Below are positions 33,012-44,940 of a DNA stretch of 64,000 nt, piece after piece. How positions within the stretch are numbered: the stretch's first letter is position 1; each line of letters begins with the position of its first letter. Source of the DNA: Beroe forskalii (Eukaryota; Ctenophora; Nuda; Beroida; Beroidae); NCBI GenBank assembly GCA_011033025.1, contig WFMF01000043.1, positions 496,001 through 560,000 of the forward strand. Reading direction: 5' to 3'. The notes under the pieces are model-generated. The model searched no databases. It was not told where the DNA came from and saw nothing but the letters and a program-made list of their open reading frames with translations. Both the position numbers and the translations under genes were made by a program.

Positions 33012-33956
33012 GGTTCAGGCAGTCTATTAGATCATATCTAACTATCTGTAAAGGAATCAAGTTTAATAAAATATTGAGGCAGCAGGTCTTTAACGAATGA
33101 TAGAAGAGCATCCAAGCTACCATAAAAACTAGAAAGGAAGATAATAAGCACACAGCCTGGGTTGTAGCATTTTGAAAATCACTGGCGAACACAGTGGATG
33201 TCCTTGCCAAACGGCATGTTAAACAAGGAACTGAAGCTGAGAGGTTCCATTCAGTCCGAACAGCTATTGTGTCAAATGTTGGTATATACAAAAGTGTGTT
33301 TCTCAACACAACCCCCGATTAACAAGGCCCATCTGTTCTTGTCCATACTTTAGGTATTCATAGTTTCCTTACTTTAAGGCCATTGTATGTTATGCAATGA
33401 TGACTTGATATTGAGTTAGAGAACATGGGTCCAGTCCACAGCTAAATATTCCACCATGTAGGAAAAATATTATTGCAGCAGAAGAGAAATAGATCAAAAG
33501 GGACGAAAAATCACAAAATAAAGGTTTGATGAATGTTTGGTCATATCATGTTTGATTAAGTATGTATATGATTAAAACTTTACCTACTGAGTTATAGATT
33601 GGCAGGAAGGAATTACATATTCAAAGCAATTTTTGTTGTGTTCAAATTTTCAATAGAATAAAATAATTTTGAAATATTATCAACTCAAATATTTTTTTAA
33701 TTCAAATATGTTTTAACCCTGATTTTCAGGAGAAGCGTCTCTCAAGATGAAGTATTGGATCAGGATGCATGCCACTCTCATTAATTTCATTAATGTGCAA
33801 TGTAAAAGGACACAAATAACCTGGATCCATCCACCGGTCCTCTACTTCTCTTCACTAAGTGTTTTGCTTAATTTCTTGATGCTTGGAGTACAAACAAAGA
33901 CCAAAGAGCAAGTTTCATTCAGGCAGGTGGTCACTGCACTTGACAGTGCTATACCC

Positions 33957-36905
33957 CCCTTATTGATCTGTTTAGTAGGATCCTACAGGGTCGTCAACTT
34001 CTTCCGAAGGCCACCCGACTGGCTTGACCAATCAATACAGAGTTGTTGTTAGTTGCAGTGTAGCTAGTTACAGGAGGATGGTCAGGGAAAGTCTTGAGGA
34101 AGTTACCAAGGCGTACTTTGAATGCATCCAAGTCGTCAGATACTGTGTTTACATCCTTGGGCAGTAGATTCCATAACTTTGCTCCCGTCACAGCAAAAGA
34201 TGCGTCATACAGCGTTTTAGCAGATGATTTTGCTCTCCCATTTAGCTTAGGGTAGTTTTGCTTTCCAGCCTAGTCTTTCGTTGTAGCTGAACTCCATATT
34301 GATGTCATTGGGTACTTTGTTGTTAAGGAGTTTCCACACGTGTATTGTGATGAATCTCTCACGTCTTCTTTGAAGTGATTGTAATCCAAGGACTTGTAAC
34401 CGTGCCCAGTAACTCATGTCCTTTAGGCCACAGATGTGCCTTGTGAAGAAGCGTTGTACATCCTCTATAGCTTTGGTGTCCCCCAGCTTGTGAGGGTGCC
34501 ACAAGGGGCTGCAGTATTCCAGCTTGCATCGAATGAGAGATTTCCACAGTGTTAGCATCACCGGTGTACTTCGGTCTCTAAATACTCCAAGAGCCCATCC
34601 TGCCAGTTTTCTAGCTCCAGCAACCATCGAGTTTATGTGGGTGGACCAATGATAGTTGGAAGACAGTAAAACTCCCAAGTCCTTCACAACATCCTTGGAA
34701 TCAAGGCTAAAACCCGCTGGAGTGTTGTAGTTGAACGTGCTAAATGGTAGTTCGTCCAGCCAATTGGGTCTCCCTGCTCTGTAACACAGGTACTCAAACT
34801 TACCCTCGTGCAAGACCATATTGTTTTGTATCGACCAGTCCACAACCTTGTTGAGATCGCTTTGTAGGAGGGTCATTTCAGTCTCCTGGGTGATCGGTGC
34901 TGTGAGTCGAGTATCGTCAGCAAAACTTGCAGAGGATGCAAAGTCCACGACTTCTTCAAGGTCATTCACGTCAAGGAGGAAAAGCAAGGGGCCCAGAACA
35001 GTCCCCTGTGGTACTCCACTGGTAACATCTTCAGCTACAGAGTGTTGACCATCAACAGTTACAATCTGTCTCCTGCCTGAAAGAAAGTCCTTGATCCATT
35101 GGTAGAGGCGACCTCCTATGCCATAAAACCGGAGCTTCTTCAGAAGTAAACGGTGATCGACCTTGTCAAACGCTTTGGAGAAATCCAGGTAAATCACGTC
35201 TGTTTCTATACCCATGGTCATGTTCCGGACTATGTTGTCGTAGTGAGCTAGAAGCTGGGTGAGGCAGCTGCGCCCTTTTCGGAATCCATGTTGTTTCTTG
35301 GATATCAGGGAGTGACCTTCTAGGTAGTCAACCAGCCTGTTCCTTATAACCCGTTCAAACACCTTTATGATGTGTGATGTAAGGGAAACTGGGCGATAGT
35401 TTTGAGGGTCAGCTTTACTATCTTTTTTGTGGATAGGAGTTATAAATTGCTCTTTGAGCATGCTGGGTATTTTCCCGTTGGCAAAAGAATGATCCCAAAG
35501 CATGTGAATGGGGATGCAGAGATATTGCTTACATGCCTTGAGTATACATGCAGGGATACATTCGTGGGATGTGGAGGAGTAGGCATCAATCTCGTCAATG
35601 GCTTCTACAATGTCGTCCAGTGTAAAATCCATGTCGGTGATACTACACGTTGGGGGAGTAAGGTTCTCTGTTGTGTCGCGTAGGTCGGGGTTTGATGGGT
35701 CACTAAACACCGAAACATATTGCTTCTGAAGGATGTCCGCCATTGTCTTTGGGTCTGTCTGGAGTTCGTTGTTATCATCCCTCAGCGGCCCAATATTGCT
35801 CTTCAGCTTCGAGAACTTCTTAGCATAACTGAAGAAAAACTTTGGATTTTCTTCACTGCAGTCACAGCCTTTACTTCCTTCCTAGTGAACTCAGTGTCGA
35901 TTGCATCTCTGATATCGATGCAAAGAAGGCTGATACTGTCCCTGGTTTGCTGTATTAGAGGAGAGTTGGGGTCACTGGCTTCAATGGCCCTGAGTCTGCA
36001 TTTCTGTTTTCTCATCCTCCGTTTGAGGACCTGCTTCTTCCTGTTCCTAGGCTTGGGTTTGGCAGTATTGGAGGTGCTGGTTTGCGACTTTTTGGGGCAG
36101 TGTTGTAAGGCAATTTGGAGGATGGTTAGCCTTATGAGTTCCATGAACATTGCACCATCGTCATCACCCTCTAGTAAACATGACTTCTGTAGTCCGTTCC
36201 AGTCGATGCCCTGCAAGTCCTCATTCATCTTGTCGAAGTCGCCCTCAAAGCAGTTGAGGGATTTGAATGAGTAGGGGTCGATATGTAGTAGCCCCTGTGG
36301 TGAGTTGGTAGGTGCCCAGTCGATTGCAGATGTCACAGTCACTATGTCATGGTCAGAGATGGGTGTTTTTTTCAGTCGACGTCACAAATGTAGTTAGGGC
36401 AATTAGTCAGTACGAGATCAAGAGTATTGTTACCTCTAGTAGGCCTAGTTACAACCTGACTCAAAGTTCCTACCCATGAAGTCAAAAAGCCGCTGTGCAG
36501 GCGTGACTCCTCTCGCTAACCCTTGTGAGTGGTCGATACAGTGTGTTGTCCAGTCTACAACTGGCAAGTTAAAGTCACCAGTTATGTACAAGTCATGGTG
36601 CTTCAGTTTCTGAGCTCCGTCGAGGTATTGCTGGACCTCGCTAAGTAAACTGGTAAACTTAGCGTCGTTAGCAGTGGGTGGTCTGTAAATTGTTACAAGT
36701 ATTGTGTCAATACTCTCTAGCGTGCACATTACAGCCTCACAGACGCCGTTATCAAAGACTTCAGTCCTCGTGTAAAGTATGACACCCCCACACTTGATTT
36801 TCTCTCGTCAGCCCGAATGGAAGTATATCCCTCAATAGCTACCTGACTGTCTGAGTGGTAAGATTTAAGCCAGGATTCAGTTATACTGATAAAGGGTATA
36901 AACCA
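33957..36905 (-). mobile_element. CR1/L2-like non-LTR retrotransposon, 5'-truncated (copy A)
   Basis: The minus strand encodes an AP-endonuclease domain fragment (TESWLKSYHSD, CGGVILYTR, ITGDFNLPVVDW) followed by a reverse transcriptase. The 3' end near 33957 ends in ATCAATAA, matching the 3' end of copy B. The 5' end is truncated inside the endonuclease. One-base homopolymer differences from copy B break the frame near 35845 and 36365, and a two-base difference breaks it near 36470; otherwise it is nearly intact. It lies between the PLC-beta and SACM1L fragments. Confidence 0.9.
34247..35743 (-). CDS. Reverse transcriptase ORF of LINE copy A
   Basis: A 498-residue open frame with the RT blocks in order: NYRPVSLTSHIIKVFERVI, GFRKGRSCLTQLL, VIYLDFSKAFDKVDH, GVPQGTVLGPLLFLL, and the catalytic FADD (FADDTRL). 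A thumb-like C-terminal region (LEYCSPLWHPH) follows. The enzyme would copy its own RNA at a nicked target site. The frame stops at 34247 in TAG; the natural start lies upstream, in the segment separated by the ~35845 frame break. Confidence 0.9.
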   Translation of the reverse strand: MADILQKQYVSVFSDPSNPDLRDTTENLTPPTCSITDMDFTLDDIVEAIDEIDAYSSTSHECIPACILKACKQYLCIPIHMLWDHSFANGKIPSMLKEQFITPIHKKDSKADPQNYRPVSLTSHIIKVFERVIRNRLVDYLEGHSLISKKQHGFRKGRSCLTQLLAHYDNIVRNMTMGIETDVIYLDFSKAFDKVDHRLLLKKLRFYGIGGRLYQWIKDFLSGRRQIVTVDGQHSVAEDVTSGVPQGTVLGPLLFLLDVNDLEEVVDFASSASFADDTRLTAPITQETEMTLLQSDLNKVVDWSIQNNMVLHEGKFEYLCYRAGRPNWLDELPFSTFNYNTPAGFSLDSKDVVKDLGVLLSSNYHWSTHINSMVAGARKLAGWALGVFRDRSTPVMLTLWKSLIRCKLEYCSPLWHPHKLGDTKAIEDVQRFFTRHICGLKDMSYWARLQVLGLQSLQRRRERFITIHVWKLLNNKVPNDINMEFSYNERLGWKAKLP

Positions 36906-36947
36906 GGGGAAGTCTAACTGGTTAGACCAAAACTAGGCCGGTCTTGC

Positions 36948-37320
36948 TAAACACGTATATCCCATGTATGCGTTGCGCGGCGCGCTTCCCGTATGGGAAT
37001 TACTAAGCCCGCATTTGCCCTAACCAGGACCCTGGTTACGTGCACGGAGTGCGCGGCGCGGCAAGCGTTTCGCGACGCCCCTGGTTAGGGGAAAGCCTGC
37101 ATAGGTGTGTACACGCCGTGCGCTTCCCGGCGCGGCCCTGCTGAGGAAGCGCGCCTCGCGAGCCAACCAGGGATATACGTCGCGCGTTTAGCAACGAAGG
37201 GAAGCGCGGCGCGCGTACGCACACCTATGCGGGCTTGGGTTGCCCTAACCAGGGCCCTGGTTACGCGCACGGAGTGCGCGGCGCGGCAAGCGCTAAGACC
37301 CTTGATTAGGGGATTAGCTG
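36948..37320. repeat. GC-rich foldback repeat with AACCAGGGCCCTGGTT palindromes
   Basis: A CpG-dense island in AT-rich DNA. TTGCTAAACACGTATATCCC at the left is mirrored by GGGATATACGTCGCGCGTTTAGCAA around 37170-37194, giving a ~245-bp foldback unit. AACCAGGACCCTGGTT (37024) and AACCAGGGCCCTGGTT (37248) are palindromes. CGCACGGAGTGCGCGGCGCG occurs as a direct repeat. The same motifs recur at 50.4-50.9 kb. It may be a non-autonomous transposon family. Confidence 0.7.
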
Positions 37321-37984
37321 TATATTGCAACCACTCTTTTGCTAGTTAAATTGAATAAATCTGCTTATATGCTTTTTCATTTTGTAGATTATATCTACAA
37401 TCTAGCTGAAAACTGATTTTTTGTTAGAGATAGCTTTGACTATTTTTATTTGTTATTCTTTTATTGCTTGTCAGACGAAGGAGTCAGACAACGTCTGACA
37501 ATTTATTGCGGAGGGAGCACCCAGCTGTGGTGTCCAATTAAATTGAAGTAAATTTCCTAGTTAGTGATTCTTAGTCATTAGTGGATGGACACAATTTACG
37601 ATGCAATCTTTTAAGCACTGAATTCATTTCCTGATTTCAGGTATTTGTTGTTTGATCTAGCATGCATAGAAATTTATATTTCTATGAAATGTTTTAATTG
37701 ATGTGTTTATCTATTGTTCAGTATGATACACCTTAAATAACACAATTCATCTTGTTCATAATATAATGGCATGTCTGTTAGAGGGGCCAGGGGTATGAGG
37801 TTGATATCCGTTTTTTGTTTCTGATAGAGGGGAGTGCCAGCTACAAGCTTACATTCTTAGCCCATGTAAAAATATTGTTCCTAGCCGAAGTAATGAATTT
37901 TCAAATTGTGTTCTTCAGGCGATCAAATGGAGTTGGTTGATTGATCAACTCCATTTGAACAAATGATGTGTTTTACTGGTCCCT

Positions 37985-38640
37985 AATGACTTGAATAGGA
38001 ATATGGTCAACAGAGATCATAGGTTACTGTCTAGAGTTTACAAAGCAATTATTCGTCCTAGACTAGAATATTGTGTCCAACTTTGGAATCCGGTTGCTTG
38101 CCATGGGAATTGGTCAATAATCTTGGAGTTGGAATCAATTCAGCGCAGGTTCACTCGTCTTGCCAATGATATTGGCCTTCTTCCCTACAGCAAGCGGCTG
38201 GAAATGATGGATCTTACTACTCTTGGAGAAAGACGTATCCGTGGTGACCTTATAGAAACTTACAAGATTGTCACTGGTAAAGTAGATTATGCAAAGAATG
38301 TTTTAAATTAAGTAGATCTGGTAGAAAATTGTAAGTAAAGTTAATGTTAAAGTTGATGCTAATATCTTAAAATTGAGGCAATCATTCCTACCTGATAGAA
38401 TTAAGAAGTATTGGAACAACTTACCACCATTTGTTAAGTCATCACAAGATGTAAATTCATTCAAACAAACTTACAAAAGTTCAAAGCAGACTGTTTTAGT
38501 TTTAGATAACCAGTTCTGGGAAATCTCTAATATTATCATTGATAAAATTGAAGGTAATTCAAATTATTTGATACGCAAAGAAAAGTTTATTAAGTATCTT
38601 TTGGAAAACCTTTCATTGCTAAAAAGAAAGGAATAAATAC
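37985..38640 (+). mobile_element. 3' fragment of a second non-LTR retrotransposon family
   Basis: Plus-strand frames read RLLSRVYKAIIRPRLEYCVQ, SIQRRFTRLANDIGLLPYSK and RLEMMDLTTLGERRIRGDL, then RIKKYWNNLPPFVKSSQDVN after a break at 38311. This is the typical end of CR1-like RT proteins ('LW.P....LE.iQR.FT..I.g...l.Y..RL..L.l..L..RR'). No RT core remains. It differs in sequence from copies A and B. Confidence 0.85.
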
Positions 38641-38949
38641 TTTTTCTCACAATTAATAATGACAAATGTCTTTATTTTTGTCATATCTTGTTTTTTTTCA
38701 TAGGTATATTCTAGTGACCTTTTTTTATTGACTATTTTTCATAATTCATAGACAGCTATTTATTTTTAATTCATAACTGTTAAATTATTATATTTCTGTA
38801 TAAATAGGTAAACTGACCTTCTTTTTATTTTAAATTATTACTATTTCAATCAGAGCACCATAGAATGGTGCATCAAAATGTATCTCAGTTTTAATGAAAA
38901 ACTAAGAGTACCTTGAAGAGGTGCATGACATGAAGAATTTGTGTACGCC

Positions 38950-39840
38950 TGTATCTCCCAGGTACGTGTTTAAGACTCACTTTGTGTACGCCCTGTATCT
39001 CCAGGTACGTGTTTAAGACTCACTTTGTGTACGCCCTGTATCTCCCAGGTACGTGTTTAAGACTCACTTTGTGTATGCCCTGTATCTCCCAGGTACGTGT
39101 TTAAGACTCACTTTGTGTACGCCCTGTATCTCCCAGGCATGTTTAAGACTCACTTTGTGTACGCCCTCTATCTCCAGGTACGTGTTTAAGACTCACTTTG
39201 TGTACGCCCCATCTCCAGGTACGTGTTTAAGACTCACTTTGTGTACCCTGTATCTCCCAGGTACGTGTTTAGACTCACTTTGTGTACGCCCTGTATCTCC
39301 CAGGTACGTGTTTAAGAATCACTTTGTGTACGCCCTGTATCTCCCAGGTACGTGTTTAAGACTCACTTTGTGTACGCCCTGTATCTCCCAGGTACGTGTT
39401 TAAGAATCACTTTGTGTACGCCCTGTATCTCCAGGTATGTGTTTAAGACTCACTTTGTGTACCTCCTGTATCTCCCAGGTACGTGTTTAAGACTCACTTT
39501 GTGTACGCCCTGTATCTCCCAGGTACGTGTTTAAGACTCACTTTGTGTACGCCCTGTATCTCCCAGGTACGTGTTTAAGACTCACTTTGTGTACGCCCTG
39601 TATCTCCAGGTACGTGTTTAAGACTCACTTTGTGTACGCCCTGTATCTCCAGGTACGTGTTTAAGACTCACTTTGTGTACGCCCTGTATCTCCCAGGTTC
39701 GTGTTTAAGACTCACTTTGTGTACGCCCTGTATCTCCCAGGTACGTGTTTAAGACTCACTTTGTGTACGCCCTGTATCCCCCAGGTACGTGTTTAAGAAT
39801 CACTTTGTGTACGCACTGTATCCCCCAGGTACGTGTTTAA
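38950..39840. repeat. 43/44-bp minisatellite containing AG|GTACGT, SACM1L intron
   Basis: About 20 copies of a unit made of GTACGTGTTTAAGACTCACT plus TTGTGTACGCCCTGTATCTC plus CCAG. Each unit carries a pyrimidine-rich acceptor (TGTATCTCCCAG) directly followed by a strong donor-like GTACGT. The last copy merges with GTACGTGTTTAAGAACACG, just before the SACM1L exon. Open frames across it are artefacts of the repeat. Confidence 0.92.
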
Positions 39841-39852
39841 GAACACGTCCAG

Positions 39853-42800
39853 ACCCTGGGGCCCTGAAGAGTGACGTACCCTGCCCGAGGACTACACGAG
39901 GACAGGACGGAAGAAGGGACTCCTACAGGACGGCGTTAAGAGCCTCAAGAGGTGGGGATTATAGAGTTTAGAGGGGTTGGGGTAGTGTCGGGGGGGGTAG
40001 TGTGTGGGGGGTAGCATCAAGAGGTGGGGTTATAGAGTTGAGAGGGGGTGGGGGTATTGTCGAGGGGGGGGGGGTAGCAAAACTAGGTGGGATTAGTTCA
40101 CTTCTTATGAAGTGGTCATTTGGTGTAATGGTATCAAGTTTGCCTCGTGATCGAAAGATCCTGGGTTCGATTCTCCGCCGTTCCCACTGAGCTAAGGGTA
40201 GAAGATACCAAGGTATCTCCATCTTTGCGACTTACTGGATTGGTATCATGTCATACCCACAACTACTTATATGTACTTTAGAGGCGTAAGACGAACACGC
40301 AGACAATATAGAGCCCTGCGCAAGCAGGGCTCTATATAATATTTAAATGTCGACAGCGCAGCTGGAGACATTTAAATGATTTAGAGTGCGAGGCGAAGCG
40401 AAGCTGAGCCGAGTGCTCTAAATCATATTTCTGCGGTGAGTCTGAGCCTCTAAAGTACTATAGTAGTCGAACGGTGTACACAAGACACACCCCGTACAGT
40501 GTACACAACAAGCACACATTACCTTATATGGTAATAGTAAAGAATGCTTGTTTTGACAAAACAAAAAAGCCCATAACTCAGCCGTTTTTTGAGCAATTTT
40601 GATCAAATTTTCAGGATATTTCGGGCAAGATATGACCAATATAATCCTAGAGTAGCTAACATTTTTGACCCTCAGAAATTGAGATATGACAAATAAACCG
40701 TTGTTTTGTTTTAAAGTTACCGCTCGATAACTAGCTTTTCGGTCTTAACTCCGCTTCTGGCGCTCAAAATAATTTAAGCTTTCACTGAGATGTTGCTCTT
40801 ATCGAGCTCTAAATATCCTGAAAGTTTCATGAAGTTTGCTCAAAAAACCTCGGAGATATGCACATTTTGTAACGCAAAACAAAGGTCGCATAGATTTACA
40901 TTTGAGAGTTGTGTCATAACAGACACATGATATAAAACGCGTGTAGAACACGACTCTACGGATATAGTACTACCCTTTAAATTGGTCAAAACTTGTCGTG
41001 AGACTACTATATCTCTATAGTAGTCTCACGACAAGTTTTGACCGATTTAAAGGGTAGTACTATATGCGTAGAGTCGTGTTCTACTCGCGCTTTATATCAT
41101 GTGTTTGTTATGACACACCAATTTAAATACACATCTACGCGACCTTTGCTTTTGCGTTACAAAAATGTGCATATCTCCGAGGTTTTTTGAGCAAACTTGA
41201 TGAAACTTTCAGAATATTTAGAGCTTCATAAAATCAACATCTCAGTGAAGTTTAGATTCATTTTTGAGCTCCAGAAGCGGAGTTATGACCGAAAAGCCAG
41301 TTGTTAAGCGGTAACTTTAAAACAAAACACCGGTTTATCTGTCATATCTCAATTTCTGAGGATCAGAAATGTTAGCTACTCCAGGAATGTATTGGTCATA
41401 TCTTGCCCGTAATATCCTGAAAATTTGATCAAAATTGCTCAAAAAACGGCTGAGTTATGCGCTTTTTTGTTTTGTGTATCGACCACTCACAAGGGTTAGC
41501 GACCACTCACAAGGGTTAGCGAGAGGAGTCACGCCTGCACAGCGGCTTTTTGACTTCATGGGTAGGAACTTCTTGAGTCAGGTTGTAACTAGGCCTACTA
41601 GAGGTAACAATACTCTTGATCTCGTACTGACTAATTGCCCTAACTACATTTGTGACGTCGACTGTGAAAAACACCCATCTCTGACCATGACATAGTGACT
41701 GTGACATCTGCAATCGACTGGGCACCTACCAACTCACCACAGGGGCTTCTACATATCGACCCCTACTCATTTCAAATCCCTCAACTGCTTTGAGGGCGAC
41801 TTCGACAAGATGAATGAGGACTTGCAGGGCATCGACTGGAACGGACTACAGAAGTCATGTTTACTAGAGGGTGATGACGATGGTGCAATGTTCATGGAAC
41901 TCATAAGGCTAACCATCCTCCAAATTGCCTTACAACACTGCCCAAAAAGTCGCAAACTAGCACCTCCAATACTGCCAAACCCAAGCCTAGGAACAGGAAG
42001 AAGCAGGTCCTCAAACGGAGGATGAGAAAACAGAAATGCAGACTCAGGGCCATCGAAGCCAGTGACCCCAACTCTCCTCTAATACAGCAAACCAGGGACA
42101 GTATCAGCCTTCTTTGCATCGATATCAGAGATGCAATCGACACTGAGTTCACTAGGAAGGAAGTAAAGGCTGTAACTGCAGTGAAGAAAAATCCAAAGTT
42201 TTTCTTCAGTTATGCTAAGAAGTTCTCGAAGCTGAAGAGCAATATTGGGCCACTGAGGGATGATAACAACGAACTCCAGACAGACCCAAAGACAATGGCG
42301 GACATCCTTCAGAAGCAATATGTTTCGGTGTTTAGTGACCCATCAAATCCCGACATACGCGATACAACAGAGAACCTCACTCCCCCAACGTGTAGTATCA
42401 CCGACATGGATTTTACACTGGACGACATAGTAGAAGCCATTGACGAGATTGATGCCTACTCCTCCACATCCCACGAATGTATCCCTGCATGTATACTCAA
42501 GGCATGTAAGCAATATCTCAGCATCCCCATTCACATGCTTTGGGATCATTCTTTGCCAACGGGAAAATACCCAGCATGCTCAAAGAGCAATTTATAACTC
42601 CTATCCACAAAAAGATAGTAAAGCTGACGCTCAAAAAACTATCGCCCAGTTTCCCTTACATCACACATCATAAAGGTGTTTGAACGGGTTATAAGGAACA
42701 GGCTGGTTGACTAGAAGGTCACTCCCTGATATCCAAGAAACAACATGGATTCCGAAAAGGGCGCAGCTGCCTCACCCAGCTTCTAGCTCACTACGACAAC

Positions 42801-44940
42801 ATAGTCCGGAACATGACCATGGGTATAGAAACAGACGTGATTTACCTGGATTTCTCCAAAGCGTTTGACAAGGTCGATCACCGTTTACTTCTGAAGAAGC
42901 TCCGGTTTTATGGCATAGGAGGTCGCCTCTACCAATGGATCAAGGACTTTCTTTCAGGCAGGAGACAGATTGTAACGGTTGATGGTCAACACTCTGTAGC
43001 TGAAGATGTTACCAGTGGAGTACCACAGGGGACTGTTCTGGGCCCCTTTGCTTTTCCTCCTTGACGTGAATGACCTTGAAAGAAGTCGTGGACTTTGCAT
43101 CCTCTGCAAGTTTTGCTGACGATACTCGACTCACAGCACCGATCACCCAGAAAAGACTGAAATGACCCTCCTACAAAGCGATCTCAACAAGGTTGTGGAC
43201 TGGTCGATACAAAACAATATGGTCTTGCACGAGGGTAAGTTTAGTACCTGTGTTACAGAGCAGGGAGACCCAATTGGCTGGACGAACTACCATTTTAGCA
43301 CGTTCAACTACAACACTCCAGCGGGTTTTAGCCTTGATTCCAAGGATGTTGTGAAGGACTTGGGAGTTTTACTGTCTTCCAACTATCATTGGTCCACCCA
43401 CATAAACTCGATGGTTGCTGGAGCTGAAAACTGGCAGGATGGGCTCTTGGGTATTTAGAGACGAAGTACATACCGGTGATGCTAACACTGTGGAAATCTC
43501 TCATTCGATGCAAGCTGGAATACTGCAGCCCCTTGTGGCACCCCTCACAAGCTGGGGGACACCAAAGCTATAGAGGATGTACAACGCTTCTTCACAAGGC
43601 ACATCTGGCCTAAAGGACATGAGTTACTGGGCACGGTTACAAGTCCTTGGATTACAATCACTTCAAAGAAGACGTGAGAGATTCATCCCAATACACGTGT
43701 GGAAACTCCTTAACAACAAAGTACCCCCAATGACATCAATATGGAGTTCAGCTACAACGAAAGACTAGGCTGGAAAGCAAAACTACCTAAGCTACATGGG
43801 AGCAAAAATCATCTGCTAAAACGCTGTATGACGCATCTTTTGCTGTGACGGGAGCAAAGTTATGGAATGTACTGCCCAAGGATGTAAACACAGTATCTGA
43901 CGACTTGGATGCATTCAAAGTACGCCTTGGTAACTTCCTCAAGACTTTCCCTGACCATCCTCCTGTAACTAGCTACACTGCAACTAACAACAACTCTGTA
44001 TTGGATTTGTCAAGCCAGTCGGGTGGCCTTCGGAAGAAGTTGACGACCCTGTAGGATCCTACTAAACAGATCAATAAGGTTCAATAAGGTTCAAAGGTAA
44101 GGTGTTAACAAGCATTTTCTATTATTACCATATAAGGTAATATGTGTGCTTGTTGTGTACAGGGTGTGTCTTTTGTACACCGTTCGACTACTATAGTACT
44201 TTAGAGGCTCAGACTCACCGCAGAAATATGATTTAGAGCACTCGGCTCAGCTTCGCTTCGCCTCGCACTCTAAATTATTTAAATGTCTCCAGCTACGCTG
44301 TCGACATTTAAATATTATATAGAGCCCTGCTCTCGCAGGGCTCTATATTGTCTGCGTGTTCGTCTTACGCCTCTAAAGTACATATAGTGACTTCTTATCC
44401 CCCACTCAGGTACGTGCAGAACAACTTCCTAGACGGTGTAAAGCAAGACAGCTACGACCTGTTGCTAGGCAACCACCGGTACACTACTCCTGAGGAGTCG
44501 CCCCTCTCCAAACCCAGACACCCTGTAGCCATCCTCCTTCCTGCTGCTATTGCAGTGTTCTTCGCTCTCCTCATTCTCAAGGTAACACCCCCTCCTCTTG
44601 ATCCTAACTAACTCCTCTCGCCAATAACCCCCTCCCTTCCTCACTTACCTCTTCTCCCGTCAGCTGGTCCTGCCCGAAGAGACGTGGACCTCTCAACTCT
44701 CTCATCTGGGGCTGTACCTAGCTGTCATTGTATTCCTCCTTAAACAGGTACAAATTCACAACTAGTGAATCATACCTAATTTCCGACGTGAGGTCGTGTA
44801 ATTCACTTACTTTACTCACTTTGTTTAGGTAACAATATCTATACCATTATTTCTGCGTATTTCAGTGCTTGGTTTGGGGAGATCACCTCGTGGATCAGCC
44901 ACGGTTACACCAGACGCTGGCTAAAGCTAAAACCGACTGA
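39853..44940 (+). CDS. SACM1L: Phosphatidylinositide phosphatase SAC1, C-terminal exons
   Basis: Exons ~39853-39951 (PGALKSD, then DYTRTGRKKGLLQDGVKSLK), 44410-44581 (YVQNNFLDGVKQDSYDLLLG, then the hydrophobic ILLPAAIAVFFALLILK), 44664-44747 (LVLPEETWTSQLSHLGLYL, a second membrane helix) and 44866-44940 (ending KAKTD, stop). 'GALK-D-TRTG' and 'NNF-DG-.QD--DL-LGN' are SAC1 hallmarks. SAC1 is an ER/Golgi membrane enzyme that dephosphorylates PI4P; the two C-terminal helices anchor it and the KxKxx end matches an ER-retrieval signal. The catalytic CX5R part lies outside the recognised exons. A 14-17 base frame-breaking insertion is present near 39876. The 4.5-kb intron holds SINE, foldback and LINE sequence. 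Confidence 0.88.
40107..40260 (+). mobile_element. tRNA-derived SINE-like element
   Basis: GGTCATTTGGTGTAATGGTA contains an A-box-like TGGTGTAATGG, and GGGTTCGATTC is a canonical B box about 35 bp later, the spacing of a pol III promoter. Arms do not fold into a complete canonical tRNA as I read it, and the sequence continues past the tRNA-like head, so SINE head or tRNA pseudogene is likelier than a working tRNA gene. Confidence 0.5.
40268..44386. mobile_element. Large foldback element, split by a LINE insertion
   Basis: The left arm, from TATATGTACTTTAGAGGCGT, runs to a palindrome centre near 41010 (GAGACTACTATATCTCTATA and its mirror). The right arm repeats the left in reverse: first 41011-41478, then 44089-44386 after interruption. 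Each arm is about 740 bp, so the intact element was roughly 1.5 kb and nearly all palindrome. The arms share many diverged bases, so they are old or gene-converted. No coding region of its own was seen. It sits in the SACM1L intron. Confidence 0.88.
41479..44088 (+). mobile_element. CR1/L2-like LINE copy B, frame-broken, inserted in the foldback element
   Basis: Closely similar to copy A in the opposite orientation, from the end of the endonuclease (GVTPAQRLFDFMGRNF) through the RT (DVIYLDFSKAFDKVDH, GVPQGTVLGP) to a 3' end with repeated CAATAAGGTT. It interrupts the foldback arm between TTTTTGTTTTGTG and AACAAGCATT. There is a duplicated CGACCACTCACAAGGGTTAG at its 5' end. Several frame breaks (for example near 42580, 43060 and 43150) make it non-coding overall. 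Confidence 0.9.

Noticed and set aside
39053-39534. Open frames with CLRLTLCTPCIS repeats
   Set aside because: They are the translation of the 44-bp intronic array of SACM1L. The frame depends on the mixture of 43- and 44-bp units.
40107-40182. Functional tRNA gene
   Set aside because: A- and B-box-like motifs are present but I could not pair a complete acceptor stem and anticodon arm; it was annotated as SINE-like instead.
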